Shown here piece after piece: positions 25,750-33,628 of a stretch of DNA of 64,000 nucleotides; position 1 is the stretch's first letter; each line of letters begins with the position of its first letter. The stretch is taken from contig CBDDLD010000004.1 in NCBI GenBank assembly GCA_965230605.1, forward strand, positions 2,542,001 through 2,606,000. Direction: 5' to 3'. The DNA comes from CBDDLD01 sp965230605 (GTDB lineage Bacteria; Bacteroidota; Bacteroidia; Flavobacteriales; Flavobacteriaceae). Both the position numbers and the translations under genes were made by a program. Under the pieces are notes generated by a model. That model searched no databases. It saw only the letters and a program-made list of their open reading frames with translations, and was not told the DNA's origin.

Positions 25750-28092
25750 TTATCCTTTTACGATCGCTTCATCCAGATTAAAAATTAAACTTACTAATGA
25801 GCTAAAGGCGTATCGTTTTTTGTCTTCAGCCTTTACCATATCAATATCTGTCGCTTCCTCTGTTTCATATTCTGCAATGACCTCGTTTACATAACGCTTT
25901 AAATTCTCAACCTCTGTAGCGTTAGGCGATCGTGATGTGATTTTTCTAAATATAGTGGTGATGCGCTCTTCATCAGAGAGTGCTTCATTATTAAGCATTT
26001 GTGTCGCTAAAGCCTGTGATGCTTCAATTAATTGTGGGTCATTAAGCATCACTAATGCTTGCAATGGTGTACTGGTTTCTTGACGTTTTACCATGCAAAA
26101 ATTTCTGGTAGCTGCATCAAATGTAATCATCGCTGGTGGTGGCACGGTACGCTTCCAGAAAGTATATAAACTTCTTCGGTATAGGCTTTCACCGGAATCC
26201 ATAATATATTCTGTAAGCCCTTGCCCTGAGGTTGTTTCTGCCCATAGGCCTTCTGGCTGGTAGGGTTTTACACTTGGCCCTCCTACTTTCTCAACCAATA
26301 GTCCACTAACGGCTAAAGCATTATCTCGTATCATTTCTGCGGTTAACTTGCTACGAGAACTTCGTGCCAACCATTTATTATCTGGATCTAATTCTAACAA
26401 CTCTTGTGTTGTTTTTGACGTTTGTTGATAGGTGTTTGAGAGTACCATTCGTCTGATCATTTTCTTCATATCCCAACCTTCTTCTCTAAAGGTGATGGCT
26501 AACCAATCTAATAACTCGGGGTGCGAAGGTAAAGCGCCTTGATTACCAAAGTCTGAACTAGACGCCACTAATCCTGTTCCGAAGATCTGCTGCCATATTC
26601 TATTTACAGCAACTCTGGCTGTTAATGTATTTCTTTCATCAAATAACCATTTGGCCAAACCCAGTCTGTTTTGCTCATAGTCATTAGTAAAAGGCAGTAC
26701 AGCTTTTGGAGTCCCTACATGAACTTCTTCGCCTGGTGCATCGTACAGTCCTCTTTCGAGTACATAGGTCTTACGGGATGCCATATCGTCTCGCATCACC
26801 ATTAGATGCACTTCCGGGATAGAATCCGGCATATTGATAAAGGTCAATACATCTTCGACATCCTTCTTTGTGATCTTTATGTTGGGTTGTGGAATCTCTC
26901 CGTAGTCCATTCGTCCTTTTTCATTGACCTTATTGAAGAAACTGTAAAAACTAAAATATTCTTTTTGAGAAATAGGATCGTACTTATGGTCGTGGCACTG
27001 CGCACATTCCATGGTTAGGCCTAATAAGGATTTTGATACGGTATTGGTTCTATCTAAAACGTATTCTACACGGTATTCTTCATCAATAACACCACCTTCT
27101 TGGGTGATCTTATGGTTTCGGTTAAAACCGGTTGCCACAATCTGCTCTAGGGATGGATTAGGAAGTAGATCACCTGCTAACTGCCATGTAATAAACTCAT
27201 CGTAAGGAATATTTCTATTGAAGGCACTGATGACCCAATCGCGCCAAGGCCACATTACACGCTCCAGATCATCCTGATAGCCGTGTGTGTCCGAGTATCT
27301 TGCCACATCGAGCCAGCTTGATGCCATGTGTTCCCCGTATCTGGATGAATTCAATAAGCTATCCACCACAACTTCATAGGCATTCTCATCTGTATTATTT
27401 ACAAAGGCGTCAATATCTTTTATGCTTGGGGGTAATCCTGTAAGGTCAAAATATACACGGCGGAGTAATTTTTCTTTACTCGCTCTGGATGAAGGCTGTA
27501 GTCCCTGTGCTTCTATTTTTTGAATGATGAAATTATCAATAGCATTAGCCACTAAACTATCCCCTTTTACTTGAGGTACTTCTTCTTTTTTTGGAGTTAC
27601 AAAGGCCCAATGGTCTTTCCAAACGGCACCTTGCTCTACCCACTTCGTAAGAACCCTTTTTTCATAATCGCTAAGACTCAGATTGGAATCCTCCGGCGGC
27701 ATCATTTTCTCAGTATCTTTATGATTGATCCGATTTACCAAATGACTGGTGAGTGTATCTCCCGGTACAATAGCATAATGATCCAGATCTTTACCGATAG
27801 CTCTAAATGCACCTTCCTTTGTATCTAATCGCAAATTGGCTTCTCTTGTGCCTTCATCGGGACCATGACATAGGTAACATCGGTCTGAAAGAATGGGTTT
27901 TACATCAAAAATATAATCAATGGTTTCTGGAAGTGTTTGAGCTTTTCCTACCGCTTTAAGTGCTGCTTCATTGGCAGACGTATACCCACTGTCTGTATCT
28001 TTTGTAACATATTTATAGGACAATACGGCTATTAAAGGAATCAAAAAATACAAAGCCCAATAGTGCTTTTTATTGGATGTCTTCTTCTTCAA
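25750..28092 (-). CDS. PSD1-type cytochrome (PSCyt1 + DUF1549 + DUF1553)
   Basis: This 780-residue protein has a membrane anchor at about 11-25, a planctomycete cytochrome domain with haem motif CYLCH (residues 72-76), then DUF1549 (RRVYFDLTGLPPSIKDIDAF) and DUF1553 (GLAKWLFDERNTLTARVAVN ... FGNQGALPSHPELLDW). A second CAQCH motif (ECAQCHDHKYDP) lies in the DUF1549 part. It is the first gene of the operon. The only possible start in this frame is TTG at 28092, because a stop codon lies two codons upstream. The family is common in Planctomycetes and rarer here. Confidence 0.88.
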   Translation of the reverse strand: MKKKTSNKKHYWALYFLIPLIAVLSYKYVTKDTDSGYTSANEAALKAVGKAQTLPETIDYIFDVKPILSDRCYLCHGPDEGTREANLRLDTKEGAFRAIGKDLDHYAIVPGDTLTSHLVNRINHKDTEKMMPPEDSNLSLSDYEKRVLTKWVEQGAVWKDHWAFVTPKKEEVPQVKGDSLVANAIDNFIIQKIEAQGLQPSSRASKEKLLRRVYFDLTGLPPSIKDIDAFVNNTDENAYEVVVDSLLNSSRYGEHMASSWLDVARYSDTHGYQDDLERVMWPWRDWVISAFNRNIPYDEFITWQLAGDLLPNPSLEQIVATGFNRNHKITQEGGVIDEEYRVEYVLDRTNTVSKSLLGLTMECAQCHDHKYDPISQKEYFSFYSFFNKVNEKGRMDYGEIPQPNIKITKKDVEDVLTFINMPDSIPEVHLMVMRDDMASRKTYVLERGLYDAPGEEVHVGTPKAVLPFTNDYEQNRLGLAKWLFDERNTLTARVAVNRIWQQIFGTGLVASSSDFGNQGALPSHPELLDWLAITFREEGWDMKKMIRRMVLSNTYQQTSKTTQELLELDPDNKWLARSSRSKLTAEMIRDNALAVSGLLVEKVGGPSVKPYQPEGLWAETTSGQGLTEYIMDSGESLYRRSLYTFWKRTVPPPAMITFDAATRNFCMVKRQETSTPLQALVMLNDPQLIEASQALATQMLNNEALSDEERITTIFRKITSRSPNATEVENLKRYVNEVIAEYETEEATDIDMVKAEDKKRYAFSSLVSLIFNLDEAIVKG

Positions 28093-28094
28093 AG

Positions 28095-28125
28095 GTTAGG
28101 TATATTTTCGTTAAAGTTAGGTATA
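28095..28125. promoter_or_regulatory. Two direct repeats 21 bases apart upstream of the PSD1 operon
   Basis: GTTAGGTATA occurs at 28095-28104 and again at 28116-28125. The 21-base spacing is two helical turns and the repeats abut the first codon of the PSD1 gene, so they may be a binding site for a regulator. No TAnnTTTG box was found here. Confidence 0.35.
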
Positions 28126-28154
28126 ACTATTGAAACGTGAAAATAAGGGTGGGG

Positions 28155-28189
28155 TGATTGCTTTATATACGTTGTTAACTACAGTTATA
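28155..28189 (-). repeat. Cassette-boundary-like element, left end of array (degenerate)
   Basis: After the DUF3592 stop the minus strand reads ATAACTGTAGTTAACAACG followed by TATATAAAGCAAT. This resembles the start of the other elements, which have the common core TAACAACG then TATAAGCAAT. Only the first half of an element is present, so this is taken as the old, left end of the array. Confidence 0.45.
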
Positions 28190-28191
28190 TA

Positions 28192-28677
28192 TTAAAAACC
28201 TATACTGATAATGTTAAATATCTTTGATAATCCAACTCCGATAAGAACAATGCCGATAATAGTTATGAAAACCACACCTAAATGGTTTTGGGAATGCTCT
28301 TCTTTTAATATAAACCTTTTAGGGTTCTTAGGATTATAAACAATTGGCACCTTATCATAAATATTATTTTTATAAGTAGTTATTCTCCCAATATAGGCTG
28401 TCATATACAGATATGGTTTTTTAATTATTTCTTTCCCGTTTTTTGTTTTGTATTGCACTATTGGAATAGTGTGTCCATCATTATCAGATTCATAATTTAT
28501 AACCCTTCCGAAACTTGAAATACCATACTTTTTTATTGTATAAGCAAAAACCCAAGCATGGATTCCTATTATAAAAAATACAGAGCCCATAATTATAAAA
28601 CAAACATCCGGTTTGTAATACATAAAAAACACGAACACTAGTACTATTAATATCCAATATTTTTTATTGTCCTCCAT
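28192..28677 (-). CDS. DUF3592-like membrane protein
   Basis: This 161-residue protein has two N-terminal membrane segments (about 8-48), a soluble middle part (SFGRVINYESDNDGHTIPIVQYKTKNGK ... VPIVYNPKNPKRFIL) and a C-terminal membrane segment. The middle part matches the DUF3592 pattern, in which a small beta domain lies between membrane helices. Its function is unknown. It is the last gene of a three-gene unit and is followed by an element related to those between the other accessory genes. Confidence 0.65.
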   Translation of the reverse strand: MEDNKKYWILIVLVFVFFMYYKPDVCFIIMGSVFFIIGIHAWVFAYTIKKYGISSFGRVINYESDNDGHTIPIVQYKTKNGKEIIKKPYLYMTAYIGRITTYKNNIYDKVPIVYNPKNPKRFILKEEHSQNHLGVVFITIIGIVLIGVGLSKIFNIISIGF

Positions 28678-28725
28678 AAGGCATCAGTCTTTTATACAAA
28701 GATGTTAGTTGTTTCCCACAATAAT

Positions 28726-29325
28726 TTATTCAGTTTTTAAATTCCTAATATATAACCTTATTCTGTGAGTTGGTGTTACAGTAACTATTCCACTTTTTTT
28801 ATAGTAGTTAGAAACTACAATATACATTTCGATTTCTGTATTATCATTTGGATACCATTTATCATTCTTTCTCAAACCTCCTTTTAGTTCAGCTTGTTTT
28901 AAATCAGACAAGTCTCCTCTTGATTTTGGTTCTCCATAAAGTTCAGTCAGTTTATTTTCTAGTTGATTAAACTTTTTAATTAGCGCAATTTGATATTCTT
29001 TTGATTTTTTGTTCTTAGTATCTGATTTTAGTGTATGTAAGCTTTCATCCCATTCATATAGCACATGAGACATAACAGAGTCTTTTTCTTTAAAATAATA
29101 ATAAGCAACGAGATCAGAAATTATTTTTTGTTCACGTTTAAATTTTATGGGTCGGGCATTTCCATTAGAAGAAATATGATTTCTGATATTTGGAATTCTT
29201 TCACTTCCTAATTTTTGCTCCATTTTCAAATACTCATCGAGAGAAGTATTTTGAATATCAAAATTAAACTCCTGTCCAAAAACAGAAGTTGAGATAAATA
29301 AAATCCCTAGGATTAAGTTTTTCAT
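28726..29325 (-). CDS. Exported hypothetical protein
   Basis: This 199-residue protein has a signal peptide (MKNLILGILFISTSVFG, cleaved before QEFNF). The mature part is charged and mixed alpha-beta, with VAYYYFKEKDSVMSHVLYEW and KLTELYGEPKSRGDLSDLKQ; no known domain was recognised. It follows the upstream hypothetical gene by 15 bases and so belongs to the same small transcription unit. It looks like a species-restricted accessory gene. Confidence 0.6.
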   Translation of the reverse strand: MKNLILGILFISTSVFGQEFNFDIQNTSLDEYLKMEQKLGSERIPNIRNHISSNGNARPIKFKREQKIISDLVAYYYFKEKDSVMSHVLYEWDESLHTLKSDTKNKKSKEYQIALIKKFNQLENKLTELYGEPKSRGDLSDLKQAELKGGLRKNDKWYPNDNTEIEMYIVVSNYYKKSGIVTVTPTHRIRLYIRNLKTE

Positions 29326-29340
29326 TCGGTTTTGTCTCTT

Positions 29341-29811
29341 TTACACTTTGATGTAGGCTACTTTATTTCTTATTAATTCAACTAGTTCAATCAAGTTGTT
29401 ATTAATTTCTTCGTTAGTATTCCATTCAAGTTTTCTTCCATTAGTTTCAAACTGGCAGAATAATCCATCCAGAACTATTCCTCCCCAATTCGTCAATTCA
29501 AATTCAGAATCTAATAATTTATTAATTGCTTCTAATTCTTGTGGATTTAATTCAACTTTCCTATTAATTATTACTAATCTATCTAGATTAAAAAACCCCT
29601 TGTCAAATCTTTTGTTATCATATGCAGCATTCCAAATTTTCAGAACAAACTCTTCAGGGTTTTCATCAGTTAGTGTAACTGAAAAACCATGAGAGAAAAG
29701 TTGCTCAATTTCGAGGTATTGAAACCTAAAGCCCTGAGAGTCATTAACCTCTAATAACTCTTTTTTAATCTGATTCCAATAATCCTGCCTTTTATTTGAA
29801 AATTTTTCCAT
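29341..29811 (-). CDS. Hypothetical cytoplasmic protein
   Basis: This 156-residue protein has no signal peptide or membrane segment. It starts MEKFSNKRQDYWNQIKKELLE and contains LTNWGGIVLDGLFCQFETNGRKLEWN. The composition is acidic and alpha-rich at both ends. I do not recognise the family; an immunity-like or accessory role cannot be told from sequence. It is the first gene of the three-gene unit that starts after the element at 29822-29905. Confidence 0.55.
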   Translation of the reverse strand: MEKFSNKRQDYWNQIKKELLEVNDSQGFRFQYLEIEQLFSHGFSVTLTDENPEEFVLKIWNAAYDNKRFDKGFFNLDRLVIINRKVELNPQELEAINKLLDSEFELTNWGGIVLDGLFCQFETNGRKLEWNTNEEINNNLIELVELIRNKVAYIKV

Positions 29812-29821
29812 TATTTAATTT

Positions 29822-29905
29822 GCCAAAAAATTGCCTCTACTATAATTTCTCGTCATAACCGAAAGATAGTTAATTGCAATAAACTGTAGACGTCATTAGC
29901 AACAG
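29822..29905 (-). repeat. Cassette-boundary element, module A
   Basis: This spacer carries the module shared with 31905-31989, 32860-32947 and 38028-38196. Its best conserved part is TAACCGAAAGATAGT at 29855-29869 on the plus strand, followed by AATTGCAAT. The stop codon of the neighbouring gene at 29908-29906 lies in the conserved end of the element (TAACTGTTG on the minus strand). Confidence 0.65.
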
Positions 29906-30742
29906 TTATTTTTCAGGTGTTAGTTTAAATTCAGTTCGTTTATTCCCACCCATTCCCATAACCGAAAAGTTTGTTTCAATGTCCATAGTTCCGTCATATA
30001 AAATCCAATAACCTTTTTCTAAATCAAATTCGGCTATTGCTTTATGTGACATTTTCATAAACGTTTTTTTGTCAGATTTATCTTTTGAAAACATTGTCAT
30101 CATTCCGTTTCCAAAATCTCCAGAAACGTATTCCTCAATATCATATTCGATTACTGCAATTTTATTTCCATTTTTTATTTTTATGTCTTTAAGTCTAACA
30201 ATGTTTTTCTTGTAAAGAGTGTCTGCTTTAAAATTTTGGTCCATTGAAACCATACTAACTTTTAAATCCCATACATCTCCAACTGCAACAGGTTTCGTTG
30301 GAAGTTCAAATAAAATTGAAATCAAGTTTTTTTGAGCCTCTTTATAATAGAAACTCAATAATTCTCCTTCAAGACTGACTTTTCCTCTTAAAACCACACT
30401 TCCATTCATTTTTGTCATTCCTGAAAATAAAGTTTCGGTTGTGTCCGCATTATTTTTTTTTAGCGTCATTGTAATGTCAACATTTCCATTTTTGTCTGGA
30501 AATAGTTTTGTTTCATATTTCAAGTTGGAAAGTTGCTCCTGCATTGCTTTAAACATTCCGCTCATTTTTTCCACTATCGAATCATTTTCGGTTTGTTCTT
30601 TGCTTTTTTCAAGAATAACATCTTGCATTACTGTTTTATAGGTAAGAGTATCACTTATTTTCCATTTCAAATCCACAGTTTCTTTTTGCTGCGCATTCAA
30701 TGAAAATGCGATTAATAAGAATGGTAGTATCAGTTTTCTCAT
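29906..30742 (-). CDS. Exported hypothetical protein (DUF6263-like)
   Basis: The start chosen is ATG 30742 (MRKLILPFLLIAFSLNAQ), giving 278 residues with a clean signal peptide; the longer frame adds 13 residues before the signal and is unlikely. The mature protein is beta-rich, with repeated threonine-rich strands such as KWKISDTLTYKTVMQDV and GNVDITMTLKKNNADTTETL, and ends RTEFKLTPEK. It resembles the DUF6263 group of Bacteroidota proteins, but I am not certain. It is one unit of the accessory array. Confidence 0.6.
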   Translation of the reverse strand: MRKLILPFLLIAFSLNAQQKETVDLKWKISDTLTYKTVMQDVILEKSKEQTENDSIVEKMSGMFKAMQEQLSNLKYETKLFPDKNGNVDITMTLKKNNADTTETLFSGMTKMNGSVVLRGKVSLEGELLSFYYKEAQKNLISILFELPTKPVAVGDVWDLKVSMVSMDQNFKADTLYKKNIVRLKDIKIKNGNKIAVIEYDIEEYVSGDFGNGMMTMFSKDKSDKKTFMKMSHKAIAEFDLEKGYWILYDGTMDIETNFSVMGMGGNKRTEFKLTPEK

Positions 30743-30744
30743 AA

Positions 30745-30790
30745 TTGTGTGTAACGGTCTCGAAATTGTTTCTTGACTCAAATTTTAACA
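30745..30790 (-). repeat. Short cassette-boundary element
   Basis: This 46-base spacer holds TGTAACGGTCTCGAAATTG on the plus strand. It shares the GGTCTCG block with the spacers at 31905-31989 and (as AGTCTCG) 32860-32947, but lacks the long central module. It is probably a deleted version of the same element. Confidence 0.5.
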
Positions 30791-31903
30791 TCAGTTTTTT
30801 ATGTATCCCAGCTGTTCAAAGAGTTTAGGGGATTGCTTTAAATAACGATCTTTATTAGTTTCTTGGAACCAGGCTTTTGATATTCTTTCATTATTATAAA
30901 GACGCCCATCTTTCCAATCTGATATATCTTGAATAAACAGCCTTGTCCAGTCTTCATTTATGAAACTAACCGCCTTGATATTTTTATTATAAATAAAGGT
31001 GAAAAAATTGACAAACCACTGATCCCATGCTTCAGTATTTTCTTTATCAATACCATAGATCGGGTTCGATTCCGCTATTATTATTGGTTTCTTGTGCTCT
31101 TTGGCAAAATTCAAAACAGTATCACAATACGGACCAAAGTCAGCACCCCCATACGCATGGCCAAAGACGGAGATTCCTATCCAGTCCACATAATCATCAC
31201 CCGGGTACCAAGCAGACAACTTATAATCTTTGAATGGTTTGGAAGCGTATGAATGCCAGACAAAAGCAATATTATTTACGCCTTCTTTCCTCAAAAGATC
31301 AACGATACGTCGGTATGCTTTTACATACTGCTTGGGTTCTAGTTCATTATGTGGCCCGTCAAATTCATAGCCTATCCTAAGATATATCGGCCGGTTGGTA
31401 GATTTTGCCCAAGCACCGTATTTCTTGATGACCTTATCGTAATGACCTTTACCTGCTTTTTTAGCGACGTCCCATTTGCCTACCATCCACATAGCACTTT
31501 GTACAACAGTATTGGGAAAACTATCAACTAACATTTGATGGTTCTGCGTGCTACCTGTTTCATTTTTATAAGACTCCGTAATGCCTTTAAACTCAGGTAT
31601 TCCCCAATAGGCTGACCAGCCTCCCGGAATTTTCTGATCAGGAAAATTGTCAACATATTCTGAAATACGTTCAACGGTCTGCCCCATTATAAGCAGGGTT
31701 TTTCTATGAGGAGGAACAAATTTTGTCCGTTCGTAATCATAAATAAATTTAGGATCAACCTCTACATTGATTTTCGATACCATGTTTTCAATGGATAATT
31801 TGGTTGTATCCGAATCTTTAATTGCTTTTTCTTGTGACCAAACGAATGGTGATAAAAAAAATGAAAGACAAATTATTATTAATATTCCAGTTCCTTTTTT
31901 CAT
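30791..31903 (-). CDS. Exported GH26-like glycoside hydrolase
   Basis: This 370-residue protein has a signal peptide (MKKGTGILIIICLSFFLSPFVWS). The barrel carries PIYLRIGYEFDGPHNELEP with Glu180 in the position of the GH26 acid/base, and KKPIIIAESNPIYG with Glu278 as the likely nucleophile, about 100 residues apart as expected. A WIGISVF block precedes the second. GH26 members mostly cut mannans or related beta-glycans; the exact substrate is not clear. It stands alone in its unit of the array, not in a polysaccharide utilisation locus. Confidence 0.7.
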   Translation of the reverse strand: MKKGTGILIIICLSFFLSPFVWSQEKAIKDSDTTKLSIENMVSKINVEVDPKFIYDYERTKFVPPHRKTLLIMGQTVERISEYVDNFPDQKIPGGWSAYWGIPEFKGITESYKNETGSTQNHQMLVDSFPNTVVQSAMWMVGKWDVAKKAGKGHYDKVIKKYGAWAKSTNRPIYLRIGYEFDGPHNELEPKQYVKAYRRIVDLLRKEGVNNIAFVWHSYASKPFKDYKLSAWYPGDDYVDWIGISVFGHAYGGADFGPYCDTVLNFAKEHKKPIIIAESNPIYGIDKENTEAWDQWFVNFFTFIYNKNIKAVSFINEDWTRLFIQDISDWKDGRLYNNERISKAWFQETNKDRYLKQSPKLFEQLGYIKN

Positions 31904-31904
31904 G

Positions 31905-31989
31905 TGTTAACTAATGGTCTCGACTACGATTTTCCGCCATAACCGAAAGATAGTGAATTGTAATGAACTGGAGACGCTGCTGACAACAG
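31905..31989 (-). repeat. Cassette-boundary element, module A
   Basis: On the plus strand this spacer reads GGTCTCGACTACGATTTTCC then GCCATAACCGAAAGATAGTG. It is nearly identical over about 50 bases to the spacer at 32860-32947 and similar to those at 29822-29905 and 38028-38196. The TAA stop of the AHSA1 gene begins exactly where the conserved end starts (TAACTGTTG on the minus strand). Confidence 0.75.
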
Positions 31990-32439
31990 TTATTTTAAAT
32001 CTACGAGAAGTGTGTCAAGCCTATCAAAAACAGAGCCCCAACCGTTTAAGATTCCCATTTTTTCTTGTTGAATTTTATATGCTTCCGTTTGATGCACAAC
32101 ATTAAATGTGAAGTTGGTTTTTTCTCCATTTTTTTCAAATAGAGCCTGTATTTCTACTCCCTCTGTCATTGGTCTAAAGTTGGCTAACGAAATTATTTTT
32201 TCAAGTTCTATGATTTCTGTATACTCGCCTTCTGCAATAAACTCTTGTCCATTGGGCATTGGCATGGAATATTTCCATTTACCACCAACACTAAAGTTGT
32301 GCTCTATAACTTTGGTTTCAATTCCTTTAGGGCTCCACCACTTTGCAATATGCTTTGGCTGTGTCCATGCTTCCCATACCAATTCTAATGGTGCATTAAA
32401 TATTCTGTTTATCGTTACTGTTCTTTTTGACTTATCCAT
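31990..32439 (-). CDS. SRPBCC / AHSA1 family protein
   Basis: This 149-residue protein starts MDKSKRTVTINRIFNAPLEL and has the AHSA1 hallmarks VWEAWTQPKHIAKWWSPKG and GKWKYSMPMPNGQEFIAEGEY. The fold is a hydrophobic-ligand-binding helix-grip. Such proteins are very often paired with an ArsR regulator, as here, where the start overlaps the ArsR stop by 8 bases. The ligand or client is unknown. Confidence 0.88.
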   Translation of the reverse strand: MDKSKRTVTINRIFNAPLELVWEAWTQPKHIAKWWSPKGIETKVIEHNFSVGGKWKYSMPMPNGQEFIAEGEYTEIIELEKIISLANFRPMTEGVEIQALFEKNGEKTNFTFNVVHQTEAYKIQQEKMGILNGWGSVFDRLDTLLVDLK

Positions 32440-32761
32440 TTTTAGTTTTTTTAGTTTTTAATTCCATTAAATAGTTTTCGAAAGCATCTAGTTTGTCTTC
32501 CCATAATTTTTGGTATTGTTCAATCCATAAAAATGCAGGTAAAAGATTCCTTGGCTGTATTATGCAAAAGCGTTCCCTCCCTTTTTTGTTGAATTCAATA
32601 ATTCCACATTCATTTAATATTTTTAGATGTTTCGAAATGGCAGGTCGACTGATTTCAAATTTTTCAGCAATATCATTTACGCTTAATGAATCGTTTGAAA
32701 TTAACTCAATAATATCTCTTCTAATGGGGTCTGCAATGGCTTGGAATACATCTCTTCTCAT
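32432..32761 (-). CDS. ArsR family winged-helix regulator
   Basis: The start chosen is ATG 32761, giving 109 residues beginning MRRDVFQAIADPIRRDIIEL. The helix-turn-helix is NDIAEKFEISRPAISKHLKILNECGIIEFNKKGRERF. It lacks the CxC metal site of arsenic sensors and belongs to the group paired with AHSA1 proteins. A longer frame starts in the middle of its operators, so the shorter start is preferred. The operators at 32770-32811 point to autorepression. Confidence 0.88.
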   Translation of the reverse strand: MRRDVFQAIADPIRRDIIELISNDSLSVNDIAEKFEISRPAISKHLKILNECGIIEFNKKGRERFCIIQPRNLLPAFLWIEQYQKLWEDKLDAFENYLMELKTKKTKNG

Positions 32762-32769
32762 AATAAAAA

Positions 32770-32816
32770 GTAACCGATTGGTTACAAATATATATGTAAT
32801 CATTCGGTTACACAAA
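32770..32816 (-). promoter_or_regulatory. ArsR promoter with two palindromic operators
   Basis: The minus strand has TTTG (32816-32813), a 20-base spacer and TATATTTG (32792-32785). Operator 1 is the perfect palindrome GTAACC-N4-GGTTAC at 32770-32785, covering the start of transcription. Operator 2 is GTAATC-N4-GGTTAC at 32796-32811, between the two promoter boxes. This is a clear layout for repression by the ArsR protein made from this promoter. Confidence 0.75.
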
Positions 32817-32859
32817 TTTTACGTAAAATATTTCAAGAGTTTTTTTAAAATAGACTGGT

Positions 32860-32947
32860 GAAATTGTTGGGATAGTCTCGACTACGATTTTCCGCCGTAA
32901 GCAAAAGACGAGGAATTGTGGTGAGCTATAGGTGTTGTTGTTACACC
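32860..32947 (-). repeat. Cassette-boundary element, module A (diverged)
   Basis: The plus strand reads AGTCTCGACTACGATTTTCC at 32874-32893, then GCCGTAAGCAAAAGACGAGG. It matches 31905-31989 closely in its first half and diverges in the second. The end next to the STM3941-like gene has TGTTGTTACACC (32936-32947). This matches AGTTTTACAACA (33486-33497) in inverted orientation at 10 of 12 positions. Confidence 0.6.
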
Positions 32948-32950
32948 TTT

Positions 32951-33478
32951 TTATTTATTTCGCTTCTCAATTTGTTCCAAAATCAATTTTTCTAATTCCA
33001 AGAAATTTATTTTTAATGAGTTTGATATAATTGACAATGGCGAACCATACATTCTATTATTCGCTTTCATTGCTTTTTTTGAAATAATGTTCTTTGAACG
33101 TTCAATGTATTTTTCTGGTTCGGAAGTCAGAACAACAATTACTTTTGAAGAACCTGTTCCCCAAGATTTTATTCCTGTTATATCTTTCCATTCTATAAGT
33201 CCAACACTCGTTGCGTTTGAGTTGTCAATAATTCCGTCATCATTTATAATCAAACCTGCCTTTCTGCTAAAGACTTTTTTAGCAATAAAAACGAAACAAA
33301 ATCCAAAGAATAAAACTGCAGCTAGTCCACTTATAAAAACAGTATTTTTCGGATAACGAATAGAAGCAAATCTTTCAGGTTCTATAACTCCCCAAGCACC
33401 AGCGATAATGAATGCTAATGCACCAATCATGAGTAATATAATTTTTGCTTTGCTTAATGGCACTCTAATTTCAGTCAT
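32951..33478 (-). CDS. STM3941-like membrane protein
   Basis: This 175-residue protein has two membrane segments (about 11-31 and 45-65) and a C-terminal domain that resembles a bacterial PH domain, with GLIINDDGIIDNSNATSVGL and IEWKDITGIK. The start MTEIRVPLSKAKIILLMIG fits the STM3941 family, whose function is unknown. It is alone in its unit of the array, bounded by imperfect inverted repeats. Confidence 0.65.
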   Translation of the reverse strand: MTEIRVPLSKAKIILLMIGALAFIIAGAWGVIEPERFASIRYPKNTVFISGLAAVLFFGFCFVFIAKKVFSRKAGLIINDDGIIDNSNATSVGLIEWKDITGIKSWGTGSSKVIVVLTSEPEKYIERSKNIISKKAMKANNRMYGSPLSIISNSLKINFLELEKLILEQIEKRNK

Positions 33479-33485
33479 TTACGGT

Positions 33486-33625
33486 AGTTTTACAACATGT
33501 TCGTGTATGGTTAATTGCGTGTTTCAGCAACTAATTTAGCAAATACATACCGAATAGAATATCCGTGAAGATTTTTGTAGGTATGCACAAACTAGTAATT
33601 AATCTTTTACTGTTTATGTGCTGCT
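33486..33625 (-). repeat. Cassette-boundary element, module B
   Basis: The plus strand has TTGCGTGTTTCAGCAACTAA at 33515-33534, continuing as TTTAGCAAATACATACCGAA. The same block occurs at 37328-37367 in the next large spacer with only a few differences. This is a second module type, different from module A. The part towards 33625 does not match the other elements. Confidence 0.65.
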
Positions 33626-33628
33626 TTT

